Shown here one piece after another: positions 29,401 to 38,720 of a DNA stretch of 64,000 nt. The position numbers were made by a program, and so were the translations under genes. The stretch spans positions 2,170,001-2,234,000 of the forward strand of contig NZ_CP071405.1 in the NCBI RefSeq assembly GCF_022647325.1, in the 5' to 3' direction. This DNA is from Pantoea deleyi. GTDB taxonomy: Bacteria; Pseudomonadota; Gammaproteobacteria; Enterobacterales; Enterobacteriaceae. The notes beneath the pieces are model-generated. The model had not been told where the DNA came from and made no database searches. It saw only the letters and a list, made by a program, of their open reading frames with translations. Within the stretch, counting starts at the first letter, position 1, and every line of letters begins with the position of its first letter.

Positions 29401-29518
29401 AGAGACGATCGGCATAGCTGGTCGCCATGTCGCCGGTGAACCCCTGCTCTTTCAGCGACTCAAGGAACGTCAGCACCAGTTGAACGAGGCCCGGCGCCTG
29501 CGAAATCTGTGGGATCAT
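26465..29518 (-). CDS. ydiJ: FAD/Fe-S D-2-hydroxyglutarate dehydrogenase YdiJ
   Basis: A 1017-residue flavoprotein, matching E. coli YdiJ (1018), reported there to oxidise D-2-hydroxyglutarate. The N-terminal FAD-binding domain shows TPRGGGTGTNGQSL; the FAD-oxidase C-terminal domain follows (to about 570). An iron-sulfur part has CNGNGLCFNF with PMCPSMK and then the ferredoxin-like CLACKACSTQCPIK (about 670). The end has a cysteine-rich CCG-type motif NVGCCGMAGTYGHE. A strong PurR-like box lies just upstream of the start. Confidence 0.94.
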   Translation of the reverse strand: MIPQISQAPGLVQLVLTFLESLKEQGFTGDMATSYADRLSLSTDNSIYQLLPDAALFPRSTADVALLARVAGEARFASLVFTPRGGGTGTNGQSLNQGIVVDMSRYMNRILEINTDEGWVRVEAGVIKDQLNAWLKPFGFFFSPELSTSNRATLGGMINTDASGQGSLVYGKTSDHVLGLRAVLLGGDILDTRPMATALAETLAQTGTPEGRIYQQVLTRCREQRALILEKFPKLNRFLTGYDLRHVFSDDMQTFDLTRLLCGAEGTLAFVTEARLDITPLPKVRRLVNIKYDSFDSALRNAPFMVEAQALSVETVDSKVLNLAREDIVWHSVRELITDVPDKAMLGLNIVEFAGDNAALIEQQIDTLCARLDSLMAQQQGGVIGYQLCNDLAGIERIYNMRKKAVGLLGNAKGRAKPIPFVEDTAVPPEKLADYIVEFRALLDSHGLSYGMFGHVDAGVLHVRPALDMCDPQQEMMMKQISDEVVALTARYGGLLWGEHGKGFRAQYSPAFFGETLFNELRRIKAAFDPLNRLNPGKICTPIERHDEMMQVDAVKRGTYDRQIPLTVRDEWRGAMECNGNGLCFNFDARSPMCPSMKITRNRIHSPKGRATLTREWLRLLAGQGVDPLLLEKQLPESRLSLRALIARTRNSWHASKGEYDFSHEVKEAMSGCLACKACSTQCPIKIDVPAFRSRFLQLYHTRYLRPASDHLVAAVEGYAPLMAKAPKVFNFFLRQPWLRELSKTHIGMVDLPLLSAPNLKQQLSGHPAMNMTLEQLEAMPASAREDYVLVVQDPFTSFYEAQLVNDFVRLIEKLGYRPVLLPFSPNGKAQHVKGFLQRFARTATRTADFLNRVAKLELPMVGVDPATVLCYRDEYRQTLGDARGDFSVLLVHEWLQRALADREVQATSGEPWYLFAHCTEVTALPSTPDQWQGIFARFGAKLENINVGCCGMAGTYGHETKNLENSLGIYALSWHPQLQRLPRQRCLATGYSCRSQVSRVEGNGMRHPLQALLALM

Positions 29519-29537
29519 GATTGTCTGACCGAAGGTG

Positions 29538-29553
29538 TTGTAAACGTTTGCGT
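29538..29553. promoter_or_regulatory. PurR-like operator upstream of ydiJ
   Basis: TTGTAAACGTTTGCGT matches the PUR box at 13 of 16 positions, with the right half and centre perfect. It lies 20 bases before the ydiJ start and about 170 bases before the divergent ydiK start, so it is best placed to control ydiJ. Confidence 0.75.
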
Positions 29554-29721
29554 TTATGCGTTAGCGATTTCCCGTTTTATCATATTTTTTCTGCCTCTGC
29601 CGTTTTTTCAGAAAAGCCAAAAACCTTTTTCGCGCGGCTGTTTAATCCCCGGTAAATAGATCATGATAAAAACAGTTACGTGAATGCCTGAAATGAAGGA
29701 TTAAAACGAGGTTATGAGTCA

Positions 29722-30840
29722 ATGATGAAAAGCCAGTACCGGGATATGGATTTGCCGCAAATTCTCTTCACCCTGATGTTCATTCTGCTGTTGATCGTCG
29801 CCTGCCTGTGGGTGGTGCAGCCCTTTATTCTGGGCTTTGCCTGGGCCAGCATGGTGGTGATTGCCACCTGGCCGCTGATGCTGAAATTTCAGCGACTGCT
29901 GTGGGGCCGCCGCTCGCTGGCGGTGATTGTAATGACACTACTGTTGCTGCTGCTGTTTATTATCCCGATTGCCCTGCTGGTCAGCAGCCTGATTGACAAC
30001 AGCGCACCGGTGATCGCCTGGGTGACGCAGGGACATACGATGCCGCAGCTGCTGTGGCTTAATGACGTGCCGATGGTCGGTGAGAAGATCTACGCCAGTT
30101 ATGACAAGCTGGTGGCGAGCGGGGGCGCTGGCGTGATGGCCAAGATTCAGCCCTATATCGGTCGCACGACCGGCTTCTTTGTTGCGCAGGCCGGTCACTT
30201 CGGACGTTTTATGATCCATCTGGGCGTGATGCTGCTGTTCAGTGTGCTGCTCTACTGGCGTGGCGAGCAGGCAGCCCAGGGTATCCGTCACTTCGCTTTC
30301 CGCATGGCGGGCCGGCGCGGTGATGCCGCCGTGCTGCTGGCGGCACAGTCCATTCGCGCCGTGGCGCTGGGCGTGGTGGTGACGGCTCTGGTGCAGGGCG
30401 TGCTGGGCGGTATCGGTCTGGCGCTTTCCGGCATTCCCTACGCCACGCTGCTGACGGTGCTGATGATCCTGTGCTGCCTGGTGCAGATCGGGCCGCTGCT
30501 GGTGCTGGTTCCGGCCATCATCTACCTCTACTGGAGCGGCGACACCACCTGGGGAACCGTGCTGCTGGTCTGGAGTTGTGTGGTGGGTACGCTGGATAAC
30601 GTCCTGCGCCCGATGCTGATCCGGATGGGAGCCGACCTGCCGATGATCCTGATCCTCTCTGGGGTAATTGGTGGACTCTTTGCATTTGGCATGATTGGCC
30701 TGTTTATCGGACCGGTCGTCCTGGCGGTCTCCTACCGTCTGGTTTCCGTCTGGGTGCATGAGGCGCCCGCGCCTGAAGACGACCCGCAGACGGTGGCGGA
30801 AGCGCTGGCCGATCATGAAGGCACCCCGCCCACCCTGTGA
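29722..30840 (+). CDS. ydiK: AI-2E family membrane protein YdiK
   Basis: A 372-residue inner-membrane protein of the AI-2E/UPF0118 transporter group, about eight hydrophobic segments, with VACLWVVQPFILGFAWAS near the N-terminus and PMLIRMGADLPMILILSGVIGGL near the C-terminal end (a conserved family segment). The transported solute is unknown. The start is one of two adjacent ATGs. It is divergent from ydiJ, as in E. coli. Confidence 0.92.
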   Translation: MMKSQYRDMDLPQILFTLMFILLLIVACLWVVQPFILGFAWASMVVIATWPLMLKFQRLLWGRRSLAVIVMTLLLLLLFIIPIALLVSSLIDNSAPVIAWVTQGHTMPQLLWLNDVPMVGEKIYASYDKLVASGGAGVMAKIQPYIGRTTGFFVAQAGHFGRFMIHLGVMLLFSVLLYWRGEQAAQGIRHFAFRMAGRRGDAAVLLAAQSIRAVALGVVVTALVQGVLGGIGLALSGIPYATLLTVLMILCCLVQIGPLLVLVPAIIYLYWSGDTTWGTVLLVWSCVVGTLDNVLRPMLIRMGADLPMILILSGVIGGLFAFGMIGLFIGPVVLAVSYRLVSVWVHEAPAPEDDPQTVAEALADHEGTPPTL

Positions 30841-31081
30841 TCCGCGGCGTTTACCCGCCGCGATCGCCCCACCCGTTGCATTGATTAGTGCGGTTAATGA
30901 TGATTAACCGCACCCCGTCCCGACGGACTGATAAAAGATGATTTTCATTAGCGATTTTTAAGAAAAAAGCCATTACTGAGCTGATTCTGACCATTTCAGC
31001 CTAAAAAAGATTACTTTCTGCACTGTTTCTTAAGCCAAATGGCTGACTAAAGGTTACAAAAGATTATTGGCTTTAAACTAA
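30841..31081. other. ydiK-rprA intergenic stretch
   Basis: No gene is visible. A ten-base perfect inverted repeat, GTGCGGTTAA (30888-30897) and TTAACCGCAC (30904-30913), lies 48 bases after ydiK and may end its transcript, although no T-run follows. The remainder is AT-rich and unassigned. Confidence 0.6.
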
Positions 31082-31095
31082 TAAGAGGATTCTTA
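31082..31095. promoter_or_regulatory. RcsB box of rprA
   Basis: TAAGAGGATTCTTA is close to the RcsB consensus (TAAGAAT-ATTCTTA type). It overlaps a candidate -35 (TTCTTA, 31090-31095) that is 17 bases from TATGAA (31113-31118). RcsB activation of rprA from this position is established in E. coli. Confidence 0.8.
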
Positions 31096-31124
31096 AAGAC
31101 TCCAGCCAGCGGTATGAATAACAT

Positions 31125-31239
31125 GCTTCCTATGTTCTGAATCAAACTATTGATTTCCAGACCACCTTATTCCCCCTGAGTAGAGTAAAGAATTGCTGTG
31201 TGTAGTCTTTGCCCATCCCCTGTGATGGGCTTTTTTTTT
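31125..31239 (+). ncRNA. rprA: RprA small RNA
   Basis: RprA is an Hfq-dependent RNA that opens the rpoS leader and also acts on other envelope and biofilm targets; it is induced by the Rcs phosphorelay. The 3' half, GAATTGCTGTGTGTAGTCTT followed by TGCCCATC, is identical to E. coli RprA, and CCCCTGAGT and an AATCAA/TTGATT hairpin are also shared. The terminator is GCCCATC/GATGGGC (31211-31230) plus nine T. Location after ydiK is as in E. coli. The exact 5' end is estimated to within about ten bases. Confidence 0.93.
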
Positions 31240-31263
31240 GCCTGAATCTGACCCGCCAGACAT

Positions 31264-31287
31264 AAAAAAGGCCCGCATTGCGGGCCT
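31264..31287 (-). terminator. ppsA terminator
   Basis: On the minus strand AGGCCCGC/GCGGGCCT with a three-base loop runs into six T, 22 bases after the ppsA stop. Confidence 0.88.
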
Positions 31288-31308
31288 CTGACGTGACGGT
31301 TGCCGGAA

Positions 31309-33690
31309 TCAGGATGCGCGCAGCTGCGCCAGGCTCACCCAGGTTTCCACCACGGTATCCGGGTTCAGCGACAGGCTGTCGATCCCCTCTTCCATCAGCC
31401 ACGCGGCGAAGTCCTGATGGTCCGACGGGCCCTGTCCGCAGATGCCGACATATTTCCCCTGCTGTTTCGCCGCCCGGATCGCCATGGACAGCAGCGCTTT
31501 CACCGCCTCGTTGCGCTCGTCAAACAGCGCGGAGACGACGCCGGAGTCGCGGTCCAGCCCCAATGTCAGCTGGGTCATGTCGTTCGAGCCGATCGAGAAG
31601 CCATCAAAGTGCTGCAGGAACTGATCTGCCAGCAGCGCATTGGACGGGATTTCGCACATCATGATGATCTTCAGCCCGTTCTCGCCGCGCTTCAGGCCCT
31701 GACGCGCCAGCTCTTCCACCACGGCCTGCGCCTGCTCAACGGTACGCACAAAGGGCACCATGATCTCGACGTTGGTCAGGCCCATCTCGTTGCGAACGCG
31801 TTTGACGGCTTCGCACTCCAGCGCGAAGCAGTCGCGGAAGCTGTCCGCCACGTAACGTCCCGCGCCGCGGAATCCCAGCATCGGGTTCTCCTCTTCCGGC
31901 TCGTAACGTTCGCCGCCCACCAGGTTGGCATATTCGTTAGTTTTAAAGTCGGAAAGTCGGACAATTACGCGTTTCGGTGCAAATGCCGCCCCAAGTGTGG
32001 CAATTCCCTCAGTCAGCCGCGCAATATAGAACTCCACCGGATCATCAAATCCTTTCATCATTTTGCGGATCTGCTGCTGCAGTTCCGGCGTCTGCTGATC
32101 GAACGCCAGCAGGGCCTTCGGGTGAACGCCGATCATACGGTTGATGATAAATTCAAGCCGCGCCAGCCCCACGCCTTCATTGGGCAGACAGGCAAAATCA
32201 AAGGCGCGGTCCGGGTTGCCGACGTTCATCATGATCTTCAGCGGCAGCTCAGGCAGCGAATCGACCTGCGAACTGGTGACGTCGAAGTCGAGCAGCTGAT
32301 CGTAGACATAGCCGGTATCCCCTTCGGCGCAGGAGACGGTAACCTGATGCCCCTCTTTCAGCCGATCGGTGGCGTCGCCGCAGCCCACCACCGCCGGAAT
32401 GCCCAGCTCACGCGCGATGATCGCCGCATGGCAGGTTCGGCCGCCACGGTTGGTGACGATCGCCGAGGCCTTTTTCATGATCGGCTCCCAGTCCGGGTCG
32501 GTCATGTCGGTCACCAGCACATCCCCTTTCTCAATCCGGTTCATTTCGCTGATGTCGTGGATCACCTTCACCGTGCCGGCCCCGATACGGTGACCGATAG
32601 CCCGGCCTTCCGCTACGACGCTGCCCTGACCCTGCAGCGTGTAACGCTCCATCACCTGCCCATTTGAGCGAACGGTTTCAGGCCGCGCCTGCACAATAAA
32701 CAGCTTGCCCGTGTGGCCATCTTTGGCCCATTCGATGTCCATCGGCCGCTGGTAGTGCTGCTCGATCAGTACCGCCTGCTTCGCCAGCGCCTGGACCTCC
32801 TCATCACTCAGGCAGAAGCGGTCGCGTTCGGCCTCAGGCACATCTTCAATACGCACCTGTTCGCCGTGCGCCTGCGAGTCGGCATAGACCATGCGGACCT
32901 TTTTCGAGCCCATATTGCGGCGCACAATCGACGGACGGCTGGCGGCCAGCGTCGGCTTATGCACGTAGAATTCATCCGGGTTCACCGCGCCCTGCACCAC
33001 CATTTCGCCCAGTCCCAGCGCTGCGGTGATGAAGACCACCTGGTCGAAGCCGGACTCCGTATCGATGGTGAACATCACGCCCGACGCAGCGAGATCCGAT
33101 CGCACCATGCGCTGAATACCGGCCGAGAGCGCCACGCCGCGATGGTCATAGCCCTGATGCACGCGGTAAGAGATAGCACGGTCGTTAAACAGCGAAGCAA
33201 AGACATGCTTGACCGCGACCATCACGGCGTCGATGCCCTGCACATTCAGAAAGGTCTCCTGCTGTCCGGCAAAGGAGGCGTCGGGCATATCTTCTGCGGT
33301 GGCCGAGGAGCGGACGGCAAACGAGGCGTCCGCGTCGTCTGCCGAAAGCTGCTGATAGGCGTCCAGAATGGCGGACTCCAGCTCCGGCAGGAAAGGCGTC
33401 TCAACGACCCACTGGCGGATCTGCCGGCCCGCTTTTGCCAGCGCATCCACATCATCAATATCGGTCTCATCCAGCAGCGCATAGATGCGCTGGTTCAGCC
33501 CACTCTGATCGAGGAACAGGTTAAACGCGTACGATGTCGTCGCAAAACCATTGGGGACGGAGACACCCAGCGACGACAGGTTAGTAATCATTTCACCCAG
33601 AGAGGCGTTTTTGCCTCCCACCCGGTCAACATCATGCATGCCAAGCTGGTTATACCAGAGCACAAGTGGCTGTTCGCCTGTAGTGGACAT
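31309..33690 (-). CDS. ppsA: Phosphoenolpyruvate synthase
   Basis: PpsA makes PEP from pyruvate and ATP for gluconeogenesis. The 793 residues include the N-terminal ATP-grasp-like domain ([10 protein letters not shown] onward), the phosphohistidine swivel domain with [24 protein letters not shown] (catalytic His), and the C-terminal PEP-utiliser barrel with [20 protein letters not shown] and [15 protein letters not shown], where PpsR-dependent regulation acts through the conserved threonine next to the catalytic His. A Cra-like site lies upstream and ppsR is divergent. Confidence 0.98.
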   Translation of the reverse strand: MSTTGEQPLVLWYNQLGMHDVDRVGGKNASLGEMITNLSSLGVSVPNGFATTSYAFNLFLDQSGLNQRIYALLDETDIDDVDALAKAGRQIRQWVVETPFLPELESAILDAYQQLSADDADASFAVRSSATAEDMPDASFAGQQETFLNVQGIDAVMVAVKHVFASLFNDRAISYRVHQGYDHRGVALSAGIQRMVRSDLAASGVMFTIDTESGFDQVVFITAALGLGEMVVQGAVNPDEFYVHKPTLAASRPSIVRRNMGSKKVRMVYADSQAHGEQVRIEDVPEAERDRFCLSDEEVQALAKQAVLIEQHYQRPMDIEWAKDGHTGKLFIVQARPETVRSNGQVMERYTLQGQGSVVAEGRAIGHRIGAGTVKVIHDISEMNRIEKGDVLVTDMTDPDWEPIMKKASAIVTNRGGRTCHAAIIARELGIPAVVGCGDATDRLKEGHQVTVSCAEGDTGYVYDQLLDFDVTSSQVDSLPELPLKIMMNVGNPDRAFDFACLPNEGVGLARLEFIINRMIGVHPKALLAFDQQTPELQQQIRKMMKGFDDPVEFYIARLTEGIATLGAAFAPKRVIVRLSDFKTNEYANLVGGERYEPEEENPMLGFRGAGRYVADSFRDCFALECEAVKRVRNEMGLTNVEIMVPFVRTVEQAQAVVEELARQGLKRGENGLKIIMMCEIPSNALLADQFLQHFDGFSIGSNDMTQLTLGLDRDSGVVSALFDERNEAVKALLSMAIRAAKQQGKYVGICGQGPSDHQDFAAWLMEEGIDSLSLNPDTVVETWVSLAQLRAS

Positions 33691-34115
33691 TGATCTTATC
33701 CTTTATCAGTTATCGATGAAGTGAGACAGGGAGTAATCGGTTTTCAGCCTGGCATATCGCCTCACCGATCACGATCTGTTGAATCGTTAAAGCAGAATTT
33801 CAGCCGCAGTTTCGGAATTGTAAGCGCTTTATTTTGCTGTTGCGCAAAGCCGCCATTTTTTCTCAACTCACTGACAAATAAGGAAATCGTGTTTTGCGGG
33901 CGTCCTTACCCCCCTGTTTTGTTGCGCAACAGGGGCGCGGGGTTTTCTGGCTGATTAAGGGGCAAAACACGCAGCGGACGAATGACTCTGCCCTGGCGGC
34001 AGCGGCAACCTCCGTCCGGAAATTCCGATAAGCCTTCCAGAAATTAACATCCGGGATGATTTATTTTCTGGCATGGCTCATGCTGACGGCTCACTCATAT
34101 TCAGGGCAGAGCGTT
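33691..34115. promoter_or_regulatory. ppsA-ppsR divergent intergenic region
   Basis: 425 bases without a gene. It includes a Cra-like site (33778-33793), two copies of TTGCGCAA (33840-33847, 33922-33929) and an inverted repeat CCCCTGTT/AACAGGGG (33911-33935) around the second copy. Both promoters must be here; I could not place their hexamers with confidence. Confidence 0.5.
33778..33793. promoter_or_regulatory. Cra-like activator site upstream of ppsA
   Basis: TTGAATCGTTAAAGC resembles the Cra consensus and the site that activates E. coli ppsA. It lies about 90 bases before the ppsA start codon, suitable for activation. Confidence 0.65.
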
Positions 34116-34943
34116 ATGACAACGGACAGAAGCGTTTTTTATATTTCTGATGGCACCGCCATTACGGCGGAAGTCCTGGGGCATGCGGTGCTGTCGCAGT
34201 TTCCGGTCAATATCACCAGCCTGACGCTGCCGTTCGTTGAGAACGTTCAGCGGGCGCTGGCGGTGAAAGCCCAGATTAACGCGCTCTATCAGCAGAGCGG
34301 CGTCCGGCCGCTGGTGTTTTTTTCGATCGTGACGCCGGAAGTGCGCGACATCATCGTTCAGAGCGAAGGCTTCTGTCAGGACATTGTGCAGGCGCTGGTC
34401 GCCCCGCTGCAGCAGGAGCTGGGGTTGTCTCCTGCGCCGGTGGCGCACCGCACCCACGGGCTGGATGCCAGTAACCTGGGGAAATATGATGCCCGTATTG
34501 CGGCGATCGACTATGCCCTGGCCCACGACGACGGCATCTCGCTGCGCGGCCTGGAGGATGCCCAGGTGATCCTGGTGGGCGTTTCACGCTGCGGCAAAAC
34601 CCCCACCAGCCTCTATCTGGCGATGCAGTTTGGTATCCGCGCCGCCAACTACCCTTTTATTGCCGACGATATGGATAACCTGAAGCTGCCGCCCGCCCTG
34701 CGCGCCCATCAGAACAAACTCTTCGGGCTGACCATCGATCCGGAACGGCTGTCGGCGATACGCCAGGAGCGGGCGGAAAATACCCGTTACGCCTCCATGC
34801 GCCAGTGCCGGCTGGAGGTGGGGGAAGTCGAAGCGCTGTTCCGCACCCATCAGATCCGCTACCTCAACAGCACCAACTACTCGGTGGAAGAGATTGCCAC
34901 CAAAATTCTCGACATTATGGGCCTGACCCGCCGCATGTATTAG
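34116..34943 (+). CDS. ppsR: PEP synthase regulatory protein (kinase/pyrophosphorylase)
   Basis: PpsR is the bifunctional ADP-dependent kinase and Pi-dependent pyrophosphorylase that switches PpsA off and on. From the ATG at 34116 the product is 275 residues (E. coli 277), starting [19 protein letters not shown]; the P-loop-like [15 protein letters not shown] is at about 150-165. The frame continues upstream to 34056 but E. coli has no equivalent. It is divergent from its target ppsA. Confidence 0.95.
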   Translation: MTTDRSVFYISDGTAITAEVLGHAVLSQFPVNITSLTLPFVENVQRALAVKAQINALYQQSGVRPLVFFSIVTPEVRDIIVQSEGFCQDIVQALVAPLQQELGLSPAPVAHRTHGLDASNLGKYDARIAAIDYALAHDDGISLRGLEDAQVILVGVSRCGKTPTSLYLAMQFGIRAANYPFIADDMDNLKLPPALRAHQNKLFGLTIDPERLSAIRQERAENTRYASMRQCRLEVGEVEALFRTHQIRYLNSTNYSVEEIATKILDIMGLTRRMY

Positions 34944-35095
34944 AGGTCTCCTGACGCAGACGCTGTAACGTGGCTTGGCCGTGCGTTTTGATTTGATTAT
35001 TGATTCCCGGGTTGAATTCGCAGGCTAATGGTTTATTGTGACCATCATCACTTCCCGGTATTTCACCGCTGCGAAGAACTGTTTTTGAGACACTC

Positions 35096-36142
35096 ATGAA
35101 TAAAACCGATGAACTGCGTACTGCACGCATTGATAACCTGATTACGCCGGCCAGCCTGGCAGATGCACACCCCGTCTCCGCCGCCATTGCTGACAACGTC
35201 ACGGCGGCCCGCACCCGTATTGCGCGTATCCTGACCGGTGAAGATCCCCGCCTGCTGGTGGTGATTGGCCCCTGCTCGCTGCACGATCCCAGAGCGGCCC
35301 TGGAGTATGCGGAGCGCCTGAACGTTCTGCGCGACCGCTATGCGGATCGGCTGGAAATTGTGATGCGGGCTTACTTCGAGAAGCCACGCACCGTGGTGGG
35401 CTGGAAAGGGCTGATTTCCGATCCGGACCTGGATGGCAGCTATGATGTGAACCGGGGCATCGGCATCGCCCGCCAGCTGTTGATTGATATCAACGCGCTG
35501 GGCCTGCCCACCGCCACCGAATTCCTGGATATGGTGATCGGCCAGTTTATTGCGGATCTGATTAGCTGGGGAGCCATTGGCGCACGTACCACGGAAAGCC
35601 AGATCCACCGCGAAATGGCGTCGGCCCTCTCCTGCCCGGTCGGCTTTAAAAATGGCACCGATGGCAACGTCCAGATCGCCGTGGATGCCATCCGCGCCGC
35701 GCGCGCCAGTCATATGTTCCTCTCGCCCGATAAGCGGGGCCAGATGACCATCTATCAGACCAGCGGTAATCCCCACGGTCATGTGATCCTGCGCGGCGGC
35801 AAACAGCCCAACTATCACGCCAGCGATGTGGCGGCGGCGGCGGAGAGCCTGGCGGCCTTTAACCTGCCACCACAGCTGGTGATCGACTTCAGCCACGGCA
35901 ACTGCCTGAAGCAGCATCGTCGTCAGATGGATGTCGCGGCCGATGTCGCAGAGCAGATCAAATCAGGTTCGCGCGCCGTCGCGGGCGTGATGATTGAAAG
36001 CTTCCTGCAGGAGGGCAATCAGAAAGTGGTCAGCGGCCAGCCGCTGGTTTATGGTCAGTCGATTACCGACCCCTGCCTCGGCTGGCAGGAGAGCGAAAGC
36101 GTGCTCGAACTGCTCGCCGGGGCGGTTTCTCATCGTCTCTGA
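35096..36142 (+). CDS. aroH: DAHP synthase, tryptophan-sensitive type
   Basis: AroH condenses PEP and erythrose 4-phosphate, the first step of the shikimate pathway. The 348 residues align best with E. coli AroH (MNKTDELRTARI start, LLVVIGPCSLHD, YFEKPRTVVGWKGLI, GARTTESQIHREMAS, FSHGNC). Isozyme assignment rests on the N-terminus and on position next to ppsA/ppsR and selO. PpsA supplies the PEP substrate. I found no clear TrpR operator upstream. Confidence 0.93.
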   Translation: MNKTDELRTARIDNLITPASLADAHPVSAAIADNVTAARTRIARILTGEDPRLLVVIGPCSLHDPRAALEYAERLNVLRDRYADRLEIVMRAYFEKPRTVVGWKGLISDPDLDGSYDVNRGIGIARQLLIDINALGLPTATEFLDMVIGQFIADLISWGAIGARTTESQIHREMASALSCPVGFKNGTDGNVQIAVDAIRAARASHMFLSPDKRGQMTIYQTSGNPHGHVILRGGKQPNYHASDVAAAAESLAAFNLPPQLVIDFSHGNCLKQHRRQMDVAADVAEQIKSGSRAVAGVMIESFLQEGNQKVVSGQPLVYGQSITDPCLGWQESESVLELLAGAVSHRL

Positions 36143-36149
36143 CGCTGCC

Positions 36150-37601
36150 TCAGCTGGAACAGCTCACCGCTAAGGTCTTGCCCCACTCCGGCGGCCGCTG
36201 ACGATACTCAGTGGCCGTCCGATCGCTGAAGGGGTGCTGCAGCGCCTGGTGCAGCCGTGCCAGCGCCCCCTGCTCACCCCGCTCGGCCTCTTCGATCGCC
36301 TGCTGGGCGAGATAGTTACGCAGGATCACCGCCGGGTTCGCGGCTTTCATGACCGCCTGCCGTTCCGCATCGCTGACCTGCTCATCCAGCAGGCGGCGGC
36401 GATACCCCTCATACCAGCGGTCAAACGCCTCACGATCGATAAACTCATCACGCAGCGGTGAGCGGCTTTCTGCCTGCTGCGTCTCGCTCAGCAGCCGGAA
36501 CGTCAGCGTGTAGTCACTGTGTTCCTGGGTCATCAGCGCCAGCAGATCGGTCAGAATCTGGTTATCGCCGCTCTGCGGCGTCAGTAAGCCGAGCTTCGCC
36601 CGCATCCTTTCGCCCCAGACCCGCATCAGTTCAGGCTCATAGGCGCTCAGTGCCGCGCGCAGCTGCTCAGTAGTCAGCAGACCCGACAACGCATGCGCCA
36701 GACGGTTGAGATTCCACAGGCCAATCATCGGCTGATTTTCAAAACTGTAGCGGCCCTGGTAGTCGCTGTGGTTGCAGATAAAGCCGGGCTGATAGTCATC
36801 CAGAAAACCAAAGGGGCCATAGTCGATGGTCAGCCCGAGGATGGACATGTTATCGGTGTTCATCACCCCATGCGCGAAACCGACGCTCTGCCACAGCGCA
36901 ATCAGCCGCGCCGTACGCAGCACAATGTCGGTAAACCACTGCTGATAGCGATCGGCCTCCTCTGTCAGATGCGGCCAGTGGTGGCGAATGGCGTAGTCGG
37001 CCAGCTGCTGCACTTTCTCCTGCTGCTGACCGTAAAAGAAGTGTTCGAAATGGCCGAATCGCAGATGGCTCGGCGAGATGCGCATCAGCATCGCCCCACG
37101 CTCGGGGGTTTCACGGTAGACCGGCTCGTCACCGATCGACAGCGTGAGCGCCCGGGTGGTCGGAATGCCCAGGTGATGCAGCGCTTCCGATGCCAGAAAC
37201 TCGCGCACGCTGGAGCGAATGACCGCCCGGCCGTCGCCCATGCGGGAGTAAGGCGTCAGGCCCGCGCCCTTGAGATGCCAGTCCAGTTTGCCGCCATCTT
37301 CGAGACGCTGCTCGCCCAGCAGAATCCCGCGCCCGTCGCCCAGCTGTCCCGCCCAGACGCCAAACTGATGGCCGCTGTAGACCTGCGCCAGCGGCTGCAT
37401 GCCCGGCAGCAGAGCCGCGCCATGCCAGACGTCGTGGCCCTGGCCGTCGAACAGTGTGCTGTCCAGGCCCATCTCCGCAGCGAGCGGCGCATTGTGATAG
37501 AGCAGGCGTCCACCTGCCAGCGGCGTGGGATTGAGTGCGGTGTAATTCCCGGCAAGCTCACGGAACCAGGTGTTGTCGAAGGTGACCTTGCGTGAGGACA
37601 T
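36150..37601 (-). CDS. selO: Protein adenylyltransferase SelO (YdiU)
   Basis: SelO is a pseudokinase that transfers AMP to Ser, Thr or Tyr of target proteins, protecting redox homeostasis in E. coli. The 483 residues include the flipped-ATP kinase-like core: [50 protein letters not shown] and [11 protein letters not shown]. As usual for bacterial forms it ends in VSCSS, with Cys in place of selenocysteine. The start at 37601 has GGGAG upstream. It converges on aroH with only seven bases between. Confidence 0.95.
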   Translation of the reverse strand: MSSRKVTFDNTWFRELAGNYTALNPTPLAGGRLLYHNAPLAAEMGLDSTLFDGQGHDVWHGAALLPGMQPLAQVYSGHQFGVWAGQLGDGRGILLGEQRLEDGGKLDWHLKGAGLTPYSRMGDGRAVIRSSVREFLASEALHHLGIPTTRALTLSIGDEPVYRETPERGAMLMRISPSHLRFGHFEHFFYGQQQEKVQQLADYAIRHHWPHLTEEADRYQQWFTDIVLRTARLIALWQSVGFAHGVMNTDNMSILGLTIDYGPFGFLDDYQPGFICNHSDYQGRYSFENQPMIGLWNLNRLAHALSGLLTTEQLRAALSAYEPELMRVWGERMRAKLGLLTPQSGDNQILTDLLALMTQEHSDYTLTFRLLSETQQAESRSPLRDEFIDREAFDRWYEGYRRRLLDEQVSDAERQAVMKAANPAVILRNYLAQQAIEEAERGEQGALARLHQALQHPFSDRTATEYRQRPPEWGKTLAVSCSS

Positions 37602-37680
37602 TGTTTCTCCCATGCGATGCTCAGCGTTACTCAGGTTAGTCCCTTAGTGTAACGCCGATAGCCGGGATTAACAGGTTCTG

Positions 37681-38427
37681 TCAGCCGGGGTGTCGGGAGG
37701 AAGGCTGCCGATTGCTGGCGCCGAGCAGCGAACGCAGCGCATCCGATTTGACGACCGGGAAGAGCGCGCCCTGGAAAACGGCACCGCTCAACTGGCTGAC
37801 TTTATCCAGAAGGACCTCGTCGTCGACGCCACAAATAATCAGCTGATCGCAGTGCGCGCGGAAATTATCGATAATGCTCTGAATAAAAGGCACAAATGAG
37901 GCACGCTTGGCCAGTGAGTGAATAAAGTCCTTATCCAGACAGATGCAGCTGAATAAATTATCGTAGACCGCATTCGAAGGACTTTTGCCAGCACCGAAAT
38001 GAGACAGCGCTAAATTAAACTCCGCCTGCAGGCTCGCCAGCAACGCATTATTTTTGCCGAGTCTGAGTTGCGGAAACGCTTCAGTGATATTCAGCAGAAT
38101 GAATGGCAGCTGTTTTAATTTGCGCATCACCAGCTCGCTGGCCAGCAGCGTCCGGGCCAGATTTTCATCAATACGAATTAATGCGGAGACCGAATGCGCT
38201 TCAAATAATCCACGATACTGTTCCAGCAATCCGATCTGGCTTTGCAGCAGACGCAGCTGCTGTGACTCATCAAGCTGCGGTAACAGCAGCTCCTGTGGCA
38301 GGGTGATAGGTGCACTCTCATGCACAAACTGCGTAACCAGTTCGACAGCGGTTAACTGTCCGTCAACATCACAGACCGGATAGAACCAGATTTCCGACTG
38401 ATAGTCGGCCGAGAGATGAATTTTCAT
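37681..38427 (-). CDS. rflP: Degenerate EAL-domain protein RflP (YdiV)
   Basis: In E. coli and Salmonella YdiV binds FlhD4C2 and blocks flagellar transcription; it neither binds nor cleaves c-di-GMP. The 248-residue product from 38427 has the same degenerate EAL fold: the signature reads VELVTQF rather than EAL, and LSHFGAGKSPSNAVYD replaces the DDFGTG loop. YdiV of E. coli lies in the same place next to nlpC. Similarity is moderate, so function is inferred from fold and position. Confidence 0.85.
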   Translation of the reverse strand: MKIHLSADYQSEIWFYPVCDVDGQLTAVELVTQFVHESAPITLPQELLLPQLDESQQLRLLQSQIGLLEQYRGLFEAHSVSALIRIDENLARTLLASELVMRKLKQLPFILLNITEAFPQLRLGKNNALLASLQAEFNLALSHFGAGKSPSNAVYDNLFSCICLDKDFIHSLAKRASFVPFIQSIIDNFRAHCDQLIICGVDDEVLLDKVSQLSGAVFQGALFPVVKSDALRSLLGASNRQPSSRHPG

Positions 38428-38720
38428 TTTAGTGCCAGAATATGCGGCGATAACGATATCGTATAGCAATGGCCGGTTGCAGGCAATAGTGCCAAATGAT
38501 TGAAGAGACGAGCTTCTTTAGCCTTCCATTGCCGTTTGCCGGTTCGCTGTAACGCTTAAGCCAAATAGTGACGTGAAACCTGCCCTTATTAGTGGAATTA
38601 ACGTCGCGGCTATTATGCTTAATAAATTCAGGCTCAATAACTGTCATTTTAAATAAAACTTTTAATTGCCGTTGTCGCTCTATTTAAAATTGGACTTAAG
38701 TCTGATCCAGAAAATGGGGG
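38428..38720. other. rflP-nlpC intergenic region
   Basis: 293 AT-rich bases between two minus-strand genes; presumably the rflP promoter and leader. No convincing gene or operator is visible. Confidence 0.5.

Noticed and set aside
31300..32667. A 455-codon frame on the plus strand opposite ppsA
   Set aside because: It lies wholly opposite ppsA and its terminator, with His/Gln/Arg-rich composition typical of antisense frames.
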